Assembly (NCBI RefSeq): GCF_000765145.1 | Contig: NZ_JMGA01000007.1 | Coordinates: 1 to 57,597 of the forward strand | DNA length: 57,597 nucleotides | Origin: Desulfosporosinus sp. HMP52 | Lineage (GTDB): Bacteria; Bacillota; Desulfitobacteriia; Desulfitobacteriales; Desulfitobacteriaceae | Direction: 5' to 3' | In this document: piece by piece, positions 33,678 through 44,656 of the stretch | Layout of the letters: the number at the start of each line of letters is the position of its first letter | Position numbering within the stretch: the first letter of the stretch is position 1 | Made by a program: the position numbers and the translations under genes | The notes under the pieces: model-generated | Told to the model about the DNA's origin: nothing | What the model saw: only the letters and a program-made list of their open reading frames with translations | Databases searched by the model: none

Positions 33678-33706
33678 AAAAAAACCCTCTCCAAATTAAT
33701 GGGAGC
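33678..33706 (-). terminator. Weak hairpin with eight Ts
   Basis: CTCC...GGAG with a short loop followed by GGGTTTTTTTT, downstream of the polysaccharide deacetylase gene. Confidence 0.45.
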
Positions 33707-33796
33707 GTTATCTCTAACTTATGCTTGGTTTCATCAAAGCTAAAACTCCCATCTCTTGTAAGCAGGGTTCCCATGTTTACTTAAACTGCAAAGCAC

Positions 33797-34645
33797 TTAG
33801 TAGTTTGAATCCTGAAGTCGTCGAGAAAACTCGTTTAGCCCCATATTAGCAAAGCAATAAACACGTTTCTGGTGCCATTTATCAAAGCTGGGGTCAAACC
33901 AACCCCGTTTTGTAGTAAAAGCCATCACATAACCTGTATCCTTAACCGCCTGCGCCACATCCCCAGTGACATCTCCGTAAGGGTAAGCAAAAAATCTTAC
34001 CGGCAGGCCAAGACCTTTTTCGAGGGCCTCCTTGGAACTTAAAAGTTCATTGTATAACACTTTTCTATCACATTGAGATAAGTAGGGATGACTTACAGTA
34101 TGTCCGGCAACTTCCCATTCATTTGCCACTAATTCTCTAAGCTGTGTCCAGGATAAAAAACCCTCTCCATCAATATAACTTGACACCATAAACACTGTAG
34201 CTGTAAACCCATACTTTTTCACAATAGGAAACGCATTTATATAATTATCTTCATATCCATCATCAAAGGTAATCACAAAAGGTTTAGGAGGAAGAATTTC
34301 ATTGTTATAAACGGCATTATATAGTTCATTCAGACTAACACTCTCATAGCCTTTATCTCGCATGTAGGACATCTGTGCTTCAAACTGTTCGGGAGGCATT
34401 CTTACTTCATTACCTTCCTCCAACATAATTGAATGGTAATAAAGAACCGGTATTTGTCGAACTTCCTGAAGATCTTGTACTTTGTCGGTAATATTAGATG
34501 ACTCACTCTTAGCCAAACTAGATTCATCCAAGGATAGTGTAGACTGAGAAGTGACATTTGAAGCTTTCTCATCACTACAACCACTAATCCCAAGTCCAAT
34601 CAGAAAAAGGACAACCAATAGTAGCTTTTTCATAATTTTGCTCAC
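33797..34645 (-). CDS. Polysaccharide deacetylase lipoprotein
   Basis: A 282-residue secreted enzyme of the NodB/carbohydrate esterase 4 type, which removes acetyl groups from N-acetylated glycans such as peptidoglycan. A lipoprotein signal ends in LGISGC (cysteine 23). The NodB domain starts near residue 85 with ITFDDGYED (catalytic Asp and metal Asp), HTVSHP (two metal histidines) and FAYPYGD. The start is GTG at 34645, with GGGAG eight bases upstream; ATG four codons later is the alternative. It stands alone between terminators. Confidence 0.9.
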   Translation of the reverse strand: MSKIMKKLLLVVLFLIGLGISGCSDEKASNVTSQSTLSLDESSLAKSESSNITDKVQDLQEVRQIPVLYYHSIMLEEGNEVRMPPEQFEAQMSYMRDKGYESVSLNELYNAVYNNEILPPKPFVITFDDGYEDNYINAFPIVKKYGFTATVFMVSSYIDGEGFLSWTQLRELVANEWEVAGHTVSHPYLSQCDRKVLYNELLSSKEALEKGLGLPVRFFAYPYGDVTGDVAQAVKDTGYVMAFTTKRGWFDPSFDKWHQKRVYCFANMGLNEFSRRLQDSNY

Positions 34646-34758
34646 AGCGCTTGCTCCCTTTGCCTGAAATATTTATAACAAAATTACTTGTCGCCATTAT
34701 TCTAACATATATTCTTAATTTCATCAGTCTTATATCCTTTTCTAAAACTATTTCTATC

Positions 34759-34795
34759 AAAAAGAGATCCCAAAGCTTAGCTTGAGATCTCTTTA
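34759..34795 (-). terminator. Terminator after secF
   Basis: Minus-strand AAAGAGATC...GATCTCTTT then TT, 16-base loop. Confidence 0.75.
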
Positions 34796-34808
34796 AAAAT
34801 ACGAACAA

Positions 34809-35768
34809 TTATTTTGTAGTGGCTTGAGCCACCTTACCACCTGAGCGAGGCTTTTTCTTCATGTGTCGTTTTATCTCAACAAGTATTTGACTAGCAATGA
34901 AAATTGAGGAGTAGGCTCCACAAAACACCCCTATCAACATGGCTAAAGAAAACATTCTTGTCGATTCTCCACCCAGGATAAATACCGCAAACAGAGAAAT
35001 TAATACAGTTATGACCGTATTAACTGACCGACGCATAGTCTGCCAAACAGATTTGTCCACCATATCCTCATAACTGTCTCCTCGCCTCATCTTGGGTTCA
35101 TTCTCCCGAATCCTGTCAAAGATAATCACAGTATCATTAATGGAGTAACCGACAATTGTCAAAATTGCTGCCACAAAGGTTGCATCAATTTCCCAGCGAA
35201 ACAAGGAGAAAATCCCGACAACTACAAAAACGTCGTGTAACAAAGCTAATATTGCTGAGATAGCATAGACAAACTGGAATCTAATAGTAATATATAGGAT
35301 CATCATTCCCATAGCAACAATCAAAGCATATATAGCATTTCTGGTCAATTCTTGTCCCATAGCCGGGCCTACTTTATCCTCTTTTAAGGACGCTTTGTCA
35401 AAAGCCCCAACCTTAGTCTCTAAGGCGTTTAGCAATTCACTTCGTTTCTCTTCCTCGAGGGCTTCAGTTCTGATCAAGGCAGCTGTATCACCATTGGACA
35501 ACTGTACGGGCCCTTCTAGTCCAACTGATTTCATAGTATCTGATATCGCGCTTTGCGTCACGGCCTTATTAAAGGTTATATCAAGCATCGTTCCACCAGT
35601 ATAATCGATCCCCAAATTCAGCCCTTGGAGGAACAAGGAAATAATCCCCGGGATTATAATTAAGAGAGAGATTGCAAACCACCAAAGCCGTCTTCTTACA
35701 ATATTAAAATAAAGTGGATGTAATTTCTGAACCTCTTCATAGGTTGCTGAATGTCCAGTCTTCGTCAT
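34809..35768 (-). CDS. secF: Protein translocase subunit SecF
   Basis: SecF (319 residues), which with SecD uses the proton motive force to help SecYEG secretion. Six membrane helices: one at about 30-50, the others from about 150 to 290, with a periplasmic-type domain between. The motifs GLNLGIDYTGGTMLD, GYSINDTVIIFDRIREN and DVFVVVGIFS are typical. Its ATG overlaps the secD stop by one base, so the two are coupled. Confidence 0.95.
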   Translation of the reverse strand: MTKTGHSATYEEVQKLHPLYFNIVRRRLWWFAISLLIIIPGIISLFLQGLNLGIDYTGGTMLDITFNKAVTQSAISDTMKSVGLEGPVQLSNGDTAALIRTEALEEEKRSELLNALETKVGAFDKASLKEDKVGPAMGQELTRNAIYALIVAMGMMILYITIRFQFVYAISAILALLHDVFVVVGIFSLFRWEIDATFVAAILTIVGYSINDTVIIFDRIRENEPKMRRGDSYEDMVDKSVWQTMRRSVNTVITVLISLFAVFILGGESTRMFSLAMLIGVFCGAYSSIFIASQILVEIKRHMKKKPRSGGKVAQATTK

Positions 35769-37003
35769 TACACATCCCCCCTAACGCCAAACCAGAATGT
35801 TTTCATCTTAGGGCTAATTCCTACTACCCAGCGCAATACCTGCCTAGTAAACGTAATCGCAGTAAATAGACTTACAATAATCCCAATACCTAATGTCAAG
35901 GCGAATCCTTTAACAGAACCGCTCCCGAGGAGATAAAGAGTAAATGCTGCGATAAGAGTTGTCACGTGGGCATCAATGACCGTTATAAAAGCTCGGCTAA
36001 ACCCAGACTCTACACCGGCTCGAATTGATTTCCCTGCCCGAATTTCTTCTTTTACCCGCTCATATATAATGATATTAAAGTCTACAGCCATCCCAATAGA
36101 GAGAATAAAACCCGCAATACCCGGAAGTGTTAATACTACGTTGAAGCCCCAAAAGGCCCATAAGACAATAAGTCCGTAAACAACTAGCGAAAAATTTGCC
36201 ACAACGCCGGGTAAGCGATAGTAAATCAACATAAAGAGAAATATAAAAATCAAACTGTAAATACCTGCATGAATACTTTTGTTTAAAGAGTCTACACCTA
36301 AAGATGCTCCCACTTGGCGTTTCTCAGCAATACTTAAGCTTACCGGCAACGATCCTGAACGCATGAGAACTGCATCTGCAGCTGCCTCCTCTAAAGTAGC
36401 ATAGCCGGTAATTTCTGCTTGACCGTTAAGAATCGGTGTGTTAACGGTTGGATTGGTCAAGAGTTCCTCATCAAGATATACCCCTAGTCTCTGACCCACT
36501 AACGAAGTTGTTATATCACCAAACTTTTTCGCCCCTTCAGAGGAAAACGTTAAATTTATGACATACCCTTGGCCGCCTTGACTTTGTCCGCCCTTGGCAT
36601 CTTTTAAATCGTCCCCTTGCAAAAGAATCTTTCCTTGAGCATCTCTAAAGGTTAATTTAGCGGTTGTTTTGAGGATATTAACTGCCTTATCCGGATCTGT
36701 AACACCTGCTAAATCAACAACAATCCTTTTCTTACCATAGTCTGCCTGAACGATCGGTTCGGAAACTCCCATATCGTTAACCCTGTTCTCAATAATCGCT
36801 TTCGCTTTGTCAATATCGTCATTAGTAATTTGATTGCCTTCTTTATCCTGCTCTGCCTGAAGTACCAAATGCACCCCGCCGCGTAGATCAAGTCCCAACG
36901 GAATTCCTTTTACTGGATCCACAAGGGGCTTAATCGATAACCCTGTAGCTACCGCTACAAGAAGCACCAGCACTATGAGTTTGATGATGTTTCCCCGTCT
37001 CAT
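35768..37003 (-). CDS. secD: Protein translocase subunit SecD
   Basis: SecD (411 residues). One N-terminal helix, then GIPLGLDLRGGVHLVLQ, the large extracytoplasmic P1 domain, and five more helices with IAGFILSIGMAVDFNIIIYER and AHVTTLIAAFTLY. SecD and SecF are separate proteins here, unlike the fused SecDF of B. subtilis. A good promoter lies upstream. Confidence 0.96.
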   Translation of the reverse strand: MRRGNIIKLIVLVLLVAVATGLSIKPLVDPVKGIPLGLDLRGGVHLVLQAEQDKEGNQITNDDIDKAKAIIENRVNDMGVSEPIVQADYGKKRIVVDLAGVTDPDKAVNILKTTAKLTFRDAQGKILLQGDDLKDAKGGQSQGGQGYVINLTFSSEGAKKFGDITTSLVGQRLGVYLDEELLTNPTVNTPILNGQAEITGYATLEEAAADAVLMRSGSLPVSLSIAEKRQVGASLGVDSLNKSIHAGIYSLIFIFLFMLIYYRLPGVVANFSLVVYGLIVLWAFWGFNVVLTLPGIAGFILSIGMAVDFNIIIYERVKEEIRAGKSIRAGVESGFSRAFITVIDAHVTTLIAAFTLYLLGSGSVKGFALTLGIGIIVSLFTAITFTRQVLRWVVGISPKMKTFWFGVRGDV

Positions 37004-37051
37004 CTGCCTTCCTCCCTTTTATTGTTATGGGACTTGCCCATGCCAAACTCC

Positions 37052-37081
37052 ATTATAGAACCTTCAAGTTTGCAATGTCAA
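37052..37081 (-). promoter_or_regulatory. secDF promoter
   Basis: Minus-strand TTGACA (37076-37081), 18-base spacer, TATAAT (37052-37057). Confidence 0.78.
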
Positions 37082-37135
37082 TCTTGGATAACTAGTAATC
37101 TGAGAAAATTAGGGAATACTTCAGGAAATTCACTA

Positions 37136-37798
37136 TTAGAGTAGCTTTACCTCGTTAATCTTTAATTCAAATTTTGTCCCCAAAAAAATAGCAGCTTTGC
37201 GGGAAAGAAGCATCCGGGCCAGAAATATCTCGAAGTATTCCATAACTGGACAAATTTCCATATCAATTGTTAGTTCTAAAGCAATTCGTTCTTTGGGATA
37301 GACGCGCAAGAAAGACCGTTTAACTGCATAATTCACTCGATCATGTATATCAAACTTTACCAAGTCGGAATTTCTAACTCTGGATCTGTGAACATCTGAT
37401 TTATCAGCTAAAATCAAAGCCGCTGAAATAACATTAACAGGGTTACCATCTTGCTCATCATGATTGCCAATTGCCCCAATAATGATTGCGATTTCCTCGG
37501 GATTCATCTTATGGCGTTCCAATATTCCTGCCGCAAGAATTGCCCCGGAGTGAGCATGATCCACACGGTTCACGGCATTTCCAATATCGTGTAGATAGCC
37601 GGCAATAGCAGCCAGTTCACACTCCCTATCGGAATGCTCCATTTTCTCTAGAATATTTGACGCAATATGAGAGACCAAGCCGGCATGCCTTAGGCCATGC
37701 TCTGTATAGCCTATGGCTGCAAGATGGCGGTTCCCGGCATCAATAAGAGCTTGTACATAAGGATCCGCTTTAATTTCTTGCAAAGTGACCTTTGTCAA
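37136..37798 (-). CDS. HD-domain phosphohydrolase
   Basis: A 220-residue HD-superfamily protein. Metal ligands are seen in HGLRHAGLVSHIA, YLHDIGNAVNRVDHAHSGA and GAIGNHDEQDG, then ILADKSDVHRSRVR. The fold suggests hydrolysis of a phosphate ester, possibly a nucleotide; the substrate is unknown. It overlaps the EcsC gene by four bases, so the two are translated together. It lies between secDF and yajC. Confidence 0.85.
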   Translation of the reverse strand: MTKVTLQEIKADPYVQALIDAGNRHLAAIGYTEHGLRHAGLVSHIASNILEKMEHSDRECELAAIAGYLHDIGNAVNRVDHAHSGAILAAGILERHKMNPEEIAIIIGAIGNHDEQDGNPVNVISAALILADKSDVHRSRVRNSDLVKFDIHDRVNYAVKRSFLRVYPKERIALELTIDMEICPVMEYFEIFLARMLLSRKAAIFLGTKFELKINEVKLL

Positions 37799-38568
37799 AG
37801 TTTAACCCCTCCCAAAATTCTCATTCTATAACAATTGATACCTACAATTCCCAAATCGTCTAATAGCCCATAATTTGCCCAGGCCCCCACTATCATACCC
37901 AAACCAGGTATGAGCTGAAGTGTTTTTCGGAAATCTATGGCATCACGATACTCCCGTTGAAATTGTTCCCAATTAACTTGCTGCAAACTTTCTTTCTCCA
38001 CCGGCCAATTCCCTATGTTCTTATCCCAATTTAGAATGACATTATAAAGTTCGGGTCGTTTTTCTTGACTTGAGAATGCCAGTTGAAAAACATATAACAA
38101 GAATAGACGCTCTCGATAATCTTCGGTAGAAAACCCATAAATATGCGCTAACTCAAAAAGAAATTTCATTTTGATTACGATAAGCGCCGGAAAGTCCGCT
38201 ACCGCCAATGTAAAGCCTCCTGCACCGGTTCCGGCTCCTTCTGCTGCAGCAATTTTTCGATATTTGGTTAAGAGGCTCTGGGCCCTCAAGTCCCGTTCTC
38301 GTAAGCTTATTCCATAAATTGTGGGACTATTAGGTACATACTCAAGTCCAAAGACCACGGATTTAATCAATCCTTTAACAGTCGCGGTAATTACAGTATG
38401 AACCTTTTGAGGTATGATTTTGTCATTCACCTTGGTTTGAATGACTTTTGAGGTTCGTTCCACCAAGCCCGGCCTTTGCAACAATTTCCTAGTCCATCGA
38501 TCTAAATCTGCTCGCACATGCTCTTCATACATTTCTTCATTATTTTGGGAATCTTTATAGAAGGGCAC
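37795..38568 (-). CDS. EcsC family protein
   Basis: A 257-residue protein of the EcsC family, named after the third gene of the B. subtilis ecs operon. The GAGTGAGGFTLAVADFPALIVIKMKFL segment spans about 130-156 and the C-terminal GLGMIVGAWANYGLLDDLG is typical. Function unknown; probably membrane-associated. The start is GTG at 38568 with GAGGTG six bases upstream; a longer frame to 38616 overlaps the preceding terminator. Confidence 0.83.
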   Translation of the reverse strand: MPFYKDSQNNEEMYEEHVRADLDRWTRKLLQRPGLVERTSKVIQTKVNDKIIPQKVHTVITATVKGLIKSVVFGLEYVPNSPTIYGISLRERDLRAQSLLTKYRKIAAAEGAGTGAGGFTLAVADFPALIVIKMKFLFELAHIYGFSTEDYRERLFLLYVFQLAFSSQEKRPELYNVILNWDKNIGNWPVEKESLQQVNWEQFQREYRDAIDFRKTLQLIPGLGMIVGAWANYGLLDDLGIVGINCYRMRILGGVKL

Positions 38569-38607
38569 AGTGTTCACCTCGTTTACAGTTATGTACAGTA
38601 TAAGTTT

Positions 38608-38639
38608 AAAAAGCAAGTGGACTTGCCACTTGCTTTTAC
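38608..38639 (-). terminator. Terminator after yajC
   Basis: Minus-strand AAAAGCAAGTGG-CAAGT-CCACTTGCTTTTT. Separates the queA-tgt-yajC run from the EcsC/HD pair. Confidence 0.85.
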
Positions 38640-38666
38640 CTATGTTTAAATCTACTAATGAATGAA

Positions 38667-38957
38667 CTACTTATCCTTTTCTAACTCAATATCACGGTTC
38701 TCTACACTTACTATGCCACTTTTAGCCAGCTCTATCTCTACTTTTTCAGCAATAAGCAACATTACAGAGTCTTCTTTGACTTTTGTGATTTTACCATAGA
38801 TCCCACCGGTTGTAATTACCTGATCTCTGGTGCGAAGATTATTCATTAATTCCTGACGCTTTTTAGCTTGTTTTTGTTGAGGTCTAATCATGAGAAAGTA
38901 CATTATTCCAAAAAAGACCACAAAATACAGGACTAAAGTTAAGGTAGATTGATTCAA
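38667..38957 (-). CDS. yajC: Preprotein translocase subunit YajC
   Basis: YajC (96 residues): one N-terminal helix (about 5-22, LVLYFVVFFGIMYFLMIRP), then QQKQAKKRQELMNNLRTRDQVITTGGIYGKI and an acidic tail. It joins SecDF in a membrane subcomplex. Here yajC follows tgt, as in most Firmicutes, but is separated from secD by two extra genes and a terminator. Confidence 0.94.
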   Translation of the reverse strand: MNQSTLTLVLYFVVFFGIMYFLMIRPQQKQAKKRQELMNNLRTRDQVITTGGIYGKITKVKEDSVMLLIAEKVEIELAKSGIVSVENRDIELEKDK

Positions 38958-39101
38958 CTTATATTCCTCCTTTATTTATCTCCTAAACTACTTCACCATA
39001 CCATAGCAAAAATCCTTCCGAATTACCAAAAATATAAGTCGCTTTTGCACACTTCTTCTTTGATAATCCGGCCTCTGGCTTATGTTTCTCTGATATCTGG
39101 G

Positions 39102-40226
<1,125 letters not shown>

Positions 40227-40283
40227 TCACTTCCTTCTTAAATTTAAAAAGCATTCCCAACCTCTGGCCAATCACATTGAGCT

Positions 40284-41324
40284 TTATAATATAAGCATAG
40301 AATCTCCAAAGCTATAGAATCTGTACCTCTCCTGAACAGCGTTCTCATAGGCTTTTAATATTAGTTCTCTCCCTGCCAATGCACTAACCAACATGACCAA
40401 AGTAGACTTTGGAAAATGAAAATTGGTTAGAAGGACATCTACAATTTGAAACAAATAACCGGGATAAATAAAAATATCCGTCCACCCTTCACCGGGTATG
40501 ACCTGCCCCTTCTGTCCCACGGATTCTAAGGTTCGTGCTGCTGTTGTCCCAACGGCAATGACACGACGTCCCTCTAACTTGGCTCGGTTAATTCGCTCCG
40601 CTGCTTCAGCTTCAACACGATAGTACTCCGAATGCATGGCATGTTCACTGATATCCTCCACTTTAACCGGGCGGAAAGTCCCTAAGCCAACATGAAGGAG
40701 AATCTCAACAATTTCTATGCCCTTCATCCGAAGTTCATCTAAGAGCTCCGGGGTGAAATGCAGCCCTGCTGTGGGGGCTGCAACAGATCCTCTCTCTTTG
40801 GCATATACCGTCTGATAGCGCTCTCGGTCTTCTAATTGTGCAGTTATGTAAGGTGGAAGGGGCATTTGCCCAAGCTCATCGAGTATAGTTTCGAACATTC
40901 CTGAATAACTGAAACGAATCCTTCTGTTCCCATTTTCTAAAATTTCCTGGAGTTCTCCGACTAATATTCCGTTTCCAAAGCATACTTTTTGCCCAATCTT
41001 AAGACGCTTTCCGGGTTTAACCAAAGCCTCCCATACATCAAGTTCAAGTCTCTTAAGCAAAAGAACTTCAATTTTTACTTCAGTTCCTTCTTTTTCCCCA
41101 ATCAACCGCGCAGGAATAACCCGGGTATTGTTTAATACAAGGACATCGCCTTTGATTAATAGTGAACTCAAATCTCTAAAAGTGTGGTGTGCTATTTCTC
41201 CACTTCTGCGATTAACAACCATTAACCTGGAAGTATCCCGAGGCTCTACCGGATGTTGGGCAATTAAGTCCTCTGGTAATTCAAAATCAAAATCTGAGAC
41301 ATTCAATCTTTCTTGCTCCTTCAT
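40284..41324 (-). CDS. queA: S-adenosylmethionine:tRNA ribosyltransferase-isomerase
   Basis: QueA (346 residues) transfers the ribosyl part of SAM to preQ1 in tRNA, giving epoxyqueuosine. The start [23 protein letters not shown], the PTAGLHFT motif and [18 protein letters not shown] are family hallmarks. The order ruvAB-queA-tgt-yajC of Firmicutes is kept, with a SpoIID-like gene inserted between ruvB and queA. Confidence 0.96.
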   Translation of the reverse strand: MKEQERLNVSDFDFELPEDLIAQHPVEPRDTSRLMVVNRRSGEIAHHTFRDLSSLLIKGDVLVLNNTRVIPARLIGEKEGTEVKIEVLLLKRLELDVWEALVKPGKRLKIGQKVCFGNGILVGELQEILENGNRRIRFSYSGMFETILDELGQMPLPPYITAQLEDRERYQTVYAKERGSVAAPTAGLHFTPELLDELRMKGIEIVEILLHVGLGTFRPVKVEDISEHAMHSEYYRVEAEAAERINRAKLEGRRVIAVGTTAARTLESVGQKGQVIPGEGWTDIFIYPGYLFQIVDVLLTNFHFPKSTLVMLVSALAGRELILKAYENAVQERYRFYSFGDSMLIL

Positions 41325-41346
41325 TATGACTTACTGATACAGTCAA

Positions 41347-42696
41347 CTATACTTTGGATATAAGAACATTGTTATAATAATAGGTCAATATCTCCTGATA
41401 TTTAAAACCTAATTGGGCCATATGATAAGCACCCCATTGTGACATTCCTACCCCATGTCCCCACCCTTGCCCCTCAAATATAAAGACTGCATAGGGCTGA
41501 GGGCTAGCGTTAGTTCCTAAAGATGAACTAAGGATTTTAGAAAGTAATGGCCCCTGACCCTGCTCAGGCTGCTTTGTCAAATCCAGAAATCCAGAATATC
41601 CAGTAGATTCAAAAGGCTCATCAGACATAGCTTTTCCCGATAATCTAAGGTTTGAAGCAACAGTCTTAGCCTCAAATAAACTTCCTAAAAAAGCTTCTTT
41701 TCGGATCGGTTGACCAAAAGGATAGAAAGCTTGGACAAAAGCTCTGCCTTTGACAATCCTTGTCTGACCAAATTCATCTTCCAGCTTTACACTTTTTACC
41801 CTTCCTGAGGGGAACTTATCAAGTTCTATTTCTCGTACAGGGCCTAGCCCAAATGTTGAACCCAGGAGAGGCGCAGATACGATAAATCTCCAATGATTCA
41901 CCGCACCTCCGACTCCTTTCGAATAAGGGTCAGGATGGGATATATTATGGAGATCTGCATTTCCCCAAACATTTTTCGCATCCTCAGTATGCCCTCCACT
42001 ATGTGATGAGTAGAGGGCATCGATGGGTTGCTTAGTCTGGGCATCTACAAGGATTTCCCCTCGCGTTGCTTCGATTGCCTTTGAGGCCTCTCCTTCTACA
42101 CTTAAACCTGAATAGGCTTGATGGATATCCGGCGAATCTGTGATTAGCTTGCCATTACTTAACTGTCTAACAAGATAAGTTCTGGCAGCTACAGCCTGAG
42201 CCTTAAGTGCCTCAAGGCCTCCATTAGCCCACTCGTTGCTCATCTCAATTGGCACTACCCCTTTTAAGTAGTCTTCACTGTCAACTTGATTAATCAGACG
42301 CCAATGACCATCTTGCCAGTTAAGTTGTAATCCCCCACGATAACTTGCCGCTTTGCCCTCAGGAGTTTTAATCCTCAGACTCCCTGAGTTAAGGGCGATA
42401 ATATCTAACAAAGAACCATCAACTACTCTAAACTCTTCATGGTTTATCCTCAAGACGGGAGTCCATCCTCCCCAACCAACCTGAAGAGTCGAGCCAGAGG
42501 GAAACTTATAAGATTCATTTCCTAATTTAAGCAGATAATCCCCTTTATCAATGTCTACCTGGATCCACCCCGCTTGGCTAAGATTCCAGACAAGTTCAAC
42601 TGAAATCATCTTTGCGGTGCAAGGTGCGGGCTGCGCCAGCACGATTAAGAAGGATACTATCCATAAACAGAGCAACCGATACATCATCTGGAACAT
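41347..42696 (-). CDS. SpoIID/LytB domain protein
   Basis: A 449-residue exported protein with a signal peptide (about 1-28). The SpoIID domain starts near 140 with YLKGVVPIEMSNEWA, LKAQAVAARTYL and ends GQGWGHGVGMSQWGAYHMA. SpoIID is the lytic transglycosylase of engulfment and needs a catalytic glutamate; the IEMSNEW segment holds candidates. In many clostridia this paralogue sits between ruvB and queA, and is not the spoIID of the spoIIDMP machinery. A sporulation role is plausible, not shown. Confidence 0.88.
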   Translation of the reverse strand: MFQMMYRLLCLWIVSFLIVLAQPAPCTAKMISVELVWNLSQAGWIQVDIDKGDYLLKLGNESYKFPSGSTLQVGWGGWTPVLRINHEEFRVVDGSLLDIIALNSGSLRIKTPEGKAASYRGGLQLNWQDGHWRLINQVDSEDYLKGVVPIEMSNEWANGGLEALKAQAVAARTYLVRQLSNGKLITDSPDIHQAYSGLSVEGEASKAIEATRGEILVDAQTKQPIDALYSSHSGGHTEDAKNVWGNADLHNISHPDPYSKGVGGAVNHWRFIVSAPLLGSTFGLGPVREIELDKFPSGRVKSVKLEDEFGQTRIVKGRAFVQAFYPFGQPIRKEAFLGSLFEAKTVASNLRLSGKAMSDEPFESTGYSGFLDLTKQPEQGQGPLLSKILSSSLGTNASPQPYAVFIFEGQGWGHGVGMSQWGAYHMAQLGFKYQEILTYYYNNVLISKV

Positions 42697-42780
42697 GCTT
42701 TCACACCCTTAAGTTTGCTTTTATGCTCAGATTGCCCTTTTTCCTCATCATATATGCTCGCAAGTCAATGACATATTGAA

Positions 42781-43806
42781 CTACTCTGGGAAAAGCTCGG
42801 TTTCGGCACGACTCTGAGGCATCGGATACCCTAGATGCTGATAAGCCCTTGCTGTAGCCACTCGCCCACGCGGGGTACGCTGTAAGAAGCCCATTTGCAA
42901 CAAAAATGGTTCAACCACATCTTCCAAGGTAACCGACTCTTCTCCAATTGTCGCCGAAAGGGTATCCAGTCCGACAGGTCCACCAGCAAATGTCTTAATA
43001 ATTGTCTTTAGGGCTTTTTGGTCAATCTGATCCAAGCCCTCTGGGTCAACATCTAAGCGATTAAGGGCTTCCTTGGCAATAGACTTGGTAACAGTTCCGT
43101 CTTCCCAAACCAAAGCAAAATCTCTAACTCTCTTTAACAAGCGATTCCCCACTCTAGGTGTACCTCGTGAACGGCGGGCAATTTCCTCAGCCCCGTCAGT
43201 GGTAATTCTTAAGTGCAGGATACTTGCTGCCCTGAGAATAATTTCCTTTAAATCTTCAACTTCATAGAATTCCAACCGACTAATAACCCCAAAACGGTCA
43301 CGTAAAGGAGAGGTTAATTGTCCCGCACGGGTCGTTGCTCCTACTAAGGTAAAGGGTGGAAGGGACAAGCGGATTGAGCGAGCGCTGGGTCCTTTTCCGA
43401 TGACAATATCCAGACATGCATCTTCCATGGCAGAATACAAAATCTCTTCTGTTGCACTGCTTAAGCGGTGTATTTCATCAATAAAAAGCACATCACGGGG
43501 TTCTAAAGCGGTTAGAATCGCAGCTAAATCACCAGGACGTTCAATCGCCGGGCCAGAGGTGGTACGAACACTTACCCCCATCTCCGCAGCAATAATATTC
43601 GCGAGAGTTGTTTTCCCCAGACCGGGCGGCCCATACAATAAAACGTGATCCAGTGCTTCCCCGCGAGTGGATGCGGCTTGGATAAAAACGCTTAAATTTT
43701 CTTTAACTTTTCTCTGGCCTATGTAGTCATTAAGGCGCTGAGGACGCAATCCCTCTCCTTCGCGATCTGCAGGCTGTTCCTGCGGCGCAACCAGACGTTC
43801 TTCCAT
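42781..43806 (-). CDS. ruvB: Holliday junction branch migration ATPase RuvB
   Basis: RuvB (341 residues), the hexameric motor that drives branch migration with RuvA. Walker [10 protein letters not shown], Walker [10 protein letters not shown], sensor [18 protein letters not shown] and the winged-helix end [12 protein letters not shown] are present. GAGGGGG precedes the ATG. It has its own promoter, and a stem-loop lies between it and ruvA. Confidence 0.97.
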   Translation of the reverse strand: MEERLVAPQEQPADREGEGLRPQRLNDYIGQRKVKENLSVFIQAASTRGEALDHVLLYGPPGLGKTTLANIIAAEMGVSVRTTSGPAIERPGDLAAILTALEPRDVLFIDEIHRLSSATEEILYSAMEDACLDIVIGKGPSARSIRLSLPPFTLVGATTRAGQLTSPLRDRFGVISRLEFYEVEDLKEIILRAASILHLRITTDGAEEIARRSRGTPRVGNRLLKRVRDFALVWEDGTVTKSIAKEALNRLDVDPEGLDQIDQKALKTIIKTFAGGPVGLDTLSATIGEESVTLEDVVEPFLLQMGFLQRTPRGRVATARAYQHLGYPMPQSRAETELFPE

Positions 43807-43838
43807 ATTCTAACCCCCTCTCGCAACCATCAAAATTT

Positions 43839-43867
43839 AATATAATACAGAGCTGAGTTCTTTGCAA
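43839..43867 (-). promoter_or_regulatory. ruvB promoter
   Basis: Minus-strand TTGCAA (43862-43867), 17-base spacer, TATATT (43839-43844), 33 bases before the ATG. Confidence 0.6.
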
Positions 43868-43963
43868 ATCCTCCACTGCTCAAACTATATTAATTCTTTC
43901 ATATTCCCTAAATCTCCTGCTTTCAGGCATAATTAAATGATTTAAGGTCTTCTGAGACTTACT

Positions 43964-44006
43964 ACAACTAATAAAGCTACCCTCATTGGGCAGCTCTATT
44001 AGTTGT
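43964..44006. other. Stem-loop between ruvA and ruvB
   Basis: ACAACTAATA with TATTAGTTGT, plus inner AGCT/AGCT and CCC/GGG pairs. A T tract follows only on the plus strand, so on the ruv transcript it may be a processing or partial-termination site. Confidence 0.6.
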
Positions 44007-44053
44007 ACGTTTTAAAAATATAAGGTTTTCAACCGCAATAAGGGAAGCACCTA

Positions 44054-44656
44054 TTAGTGCCCAGAGGCGAGAAAACGCAGCGCCTTCTTTACTTGCTCCT
44101 CTGTCGTCAATTCCCCGCCGTCTTTTAAGGCCCGGCTCAGAGCCTGCCGTGCTTCCTCTAAACCAAATCCTAAAGCCAGCAAAGTTTCCAAAGCTTCCGA
44201 ATGAGGCTTAGACAAGGGTTCAGAAAACGAACCGCTTTCATTAGAGACTAAATTATGCCCTTTAAATTTCTCTTTAAGTTCTAAGATTAGCCGCTGGGCT
44301 GTCTTTTTTCCGATACCAGGAACCTTGGTTAATAAGTTAAGATTTTCACTTGCAATGGCGCTTTCAATCTGTATCGCTCCAAAGGTTGAAAGTATTGATA
44401 TAGCTGCTTTGGGGCCAATTCCTGAAACACTTAACATTTGGAGAAAGAGCTGTTTTTCTTCAAAGGAAGAAAAACCGTAAAGAGATAAATCGTCTTCACG
44501 CATGACCACGTGAGTGTAGACGACAAGTTCTTGCCCGGGGTGTATCTTTGCTAAAAGTCCATAGGGAACCGTCAGCAGGTACCCAGTGCCCTGTACATCC
44601 ATCACTAAACGCTCACCTTGGATTTCCCAAACCTTGCCCCGCAACATTCCAATCAT
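44054..44656 (-). CDS. ruvA: Holliday junction branch migration protein RuvA
   Basis: RuvA (200 residues), the tetramer that binds the junction and loads RuvB. OB-fold at 1-62 ([12 protein letters not shown]), two helix-hairpin-helix motifs ([26 protein letters not shown]) and a mobile C-terminal domain III that contacts RuvB. It overlaps the ruvC stop by four bases. Confidence 0.96.
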   Translation of the reverse strand: MIGMLRGKVWEIQGERLVMDVQGTGYLLTVPYGLLAKIHPGQELVVYTHVVMREDDLSLYGFSSFEEKQLFLQMLSVSGIGPKAAISILSTFGAIQIESAIASENLNLLTKVPGIGKKTAQRLILELKEKFKGHNLVSNESGSFSEPLSKPHSEALETLLALGFGLEEARQALSRALKDGGELTTEEQVKKALRFLASGH

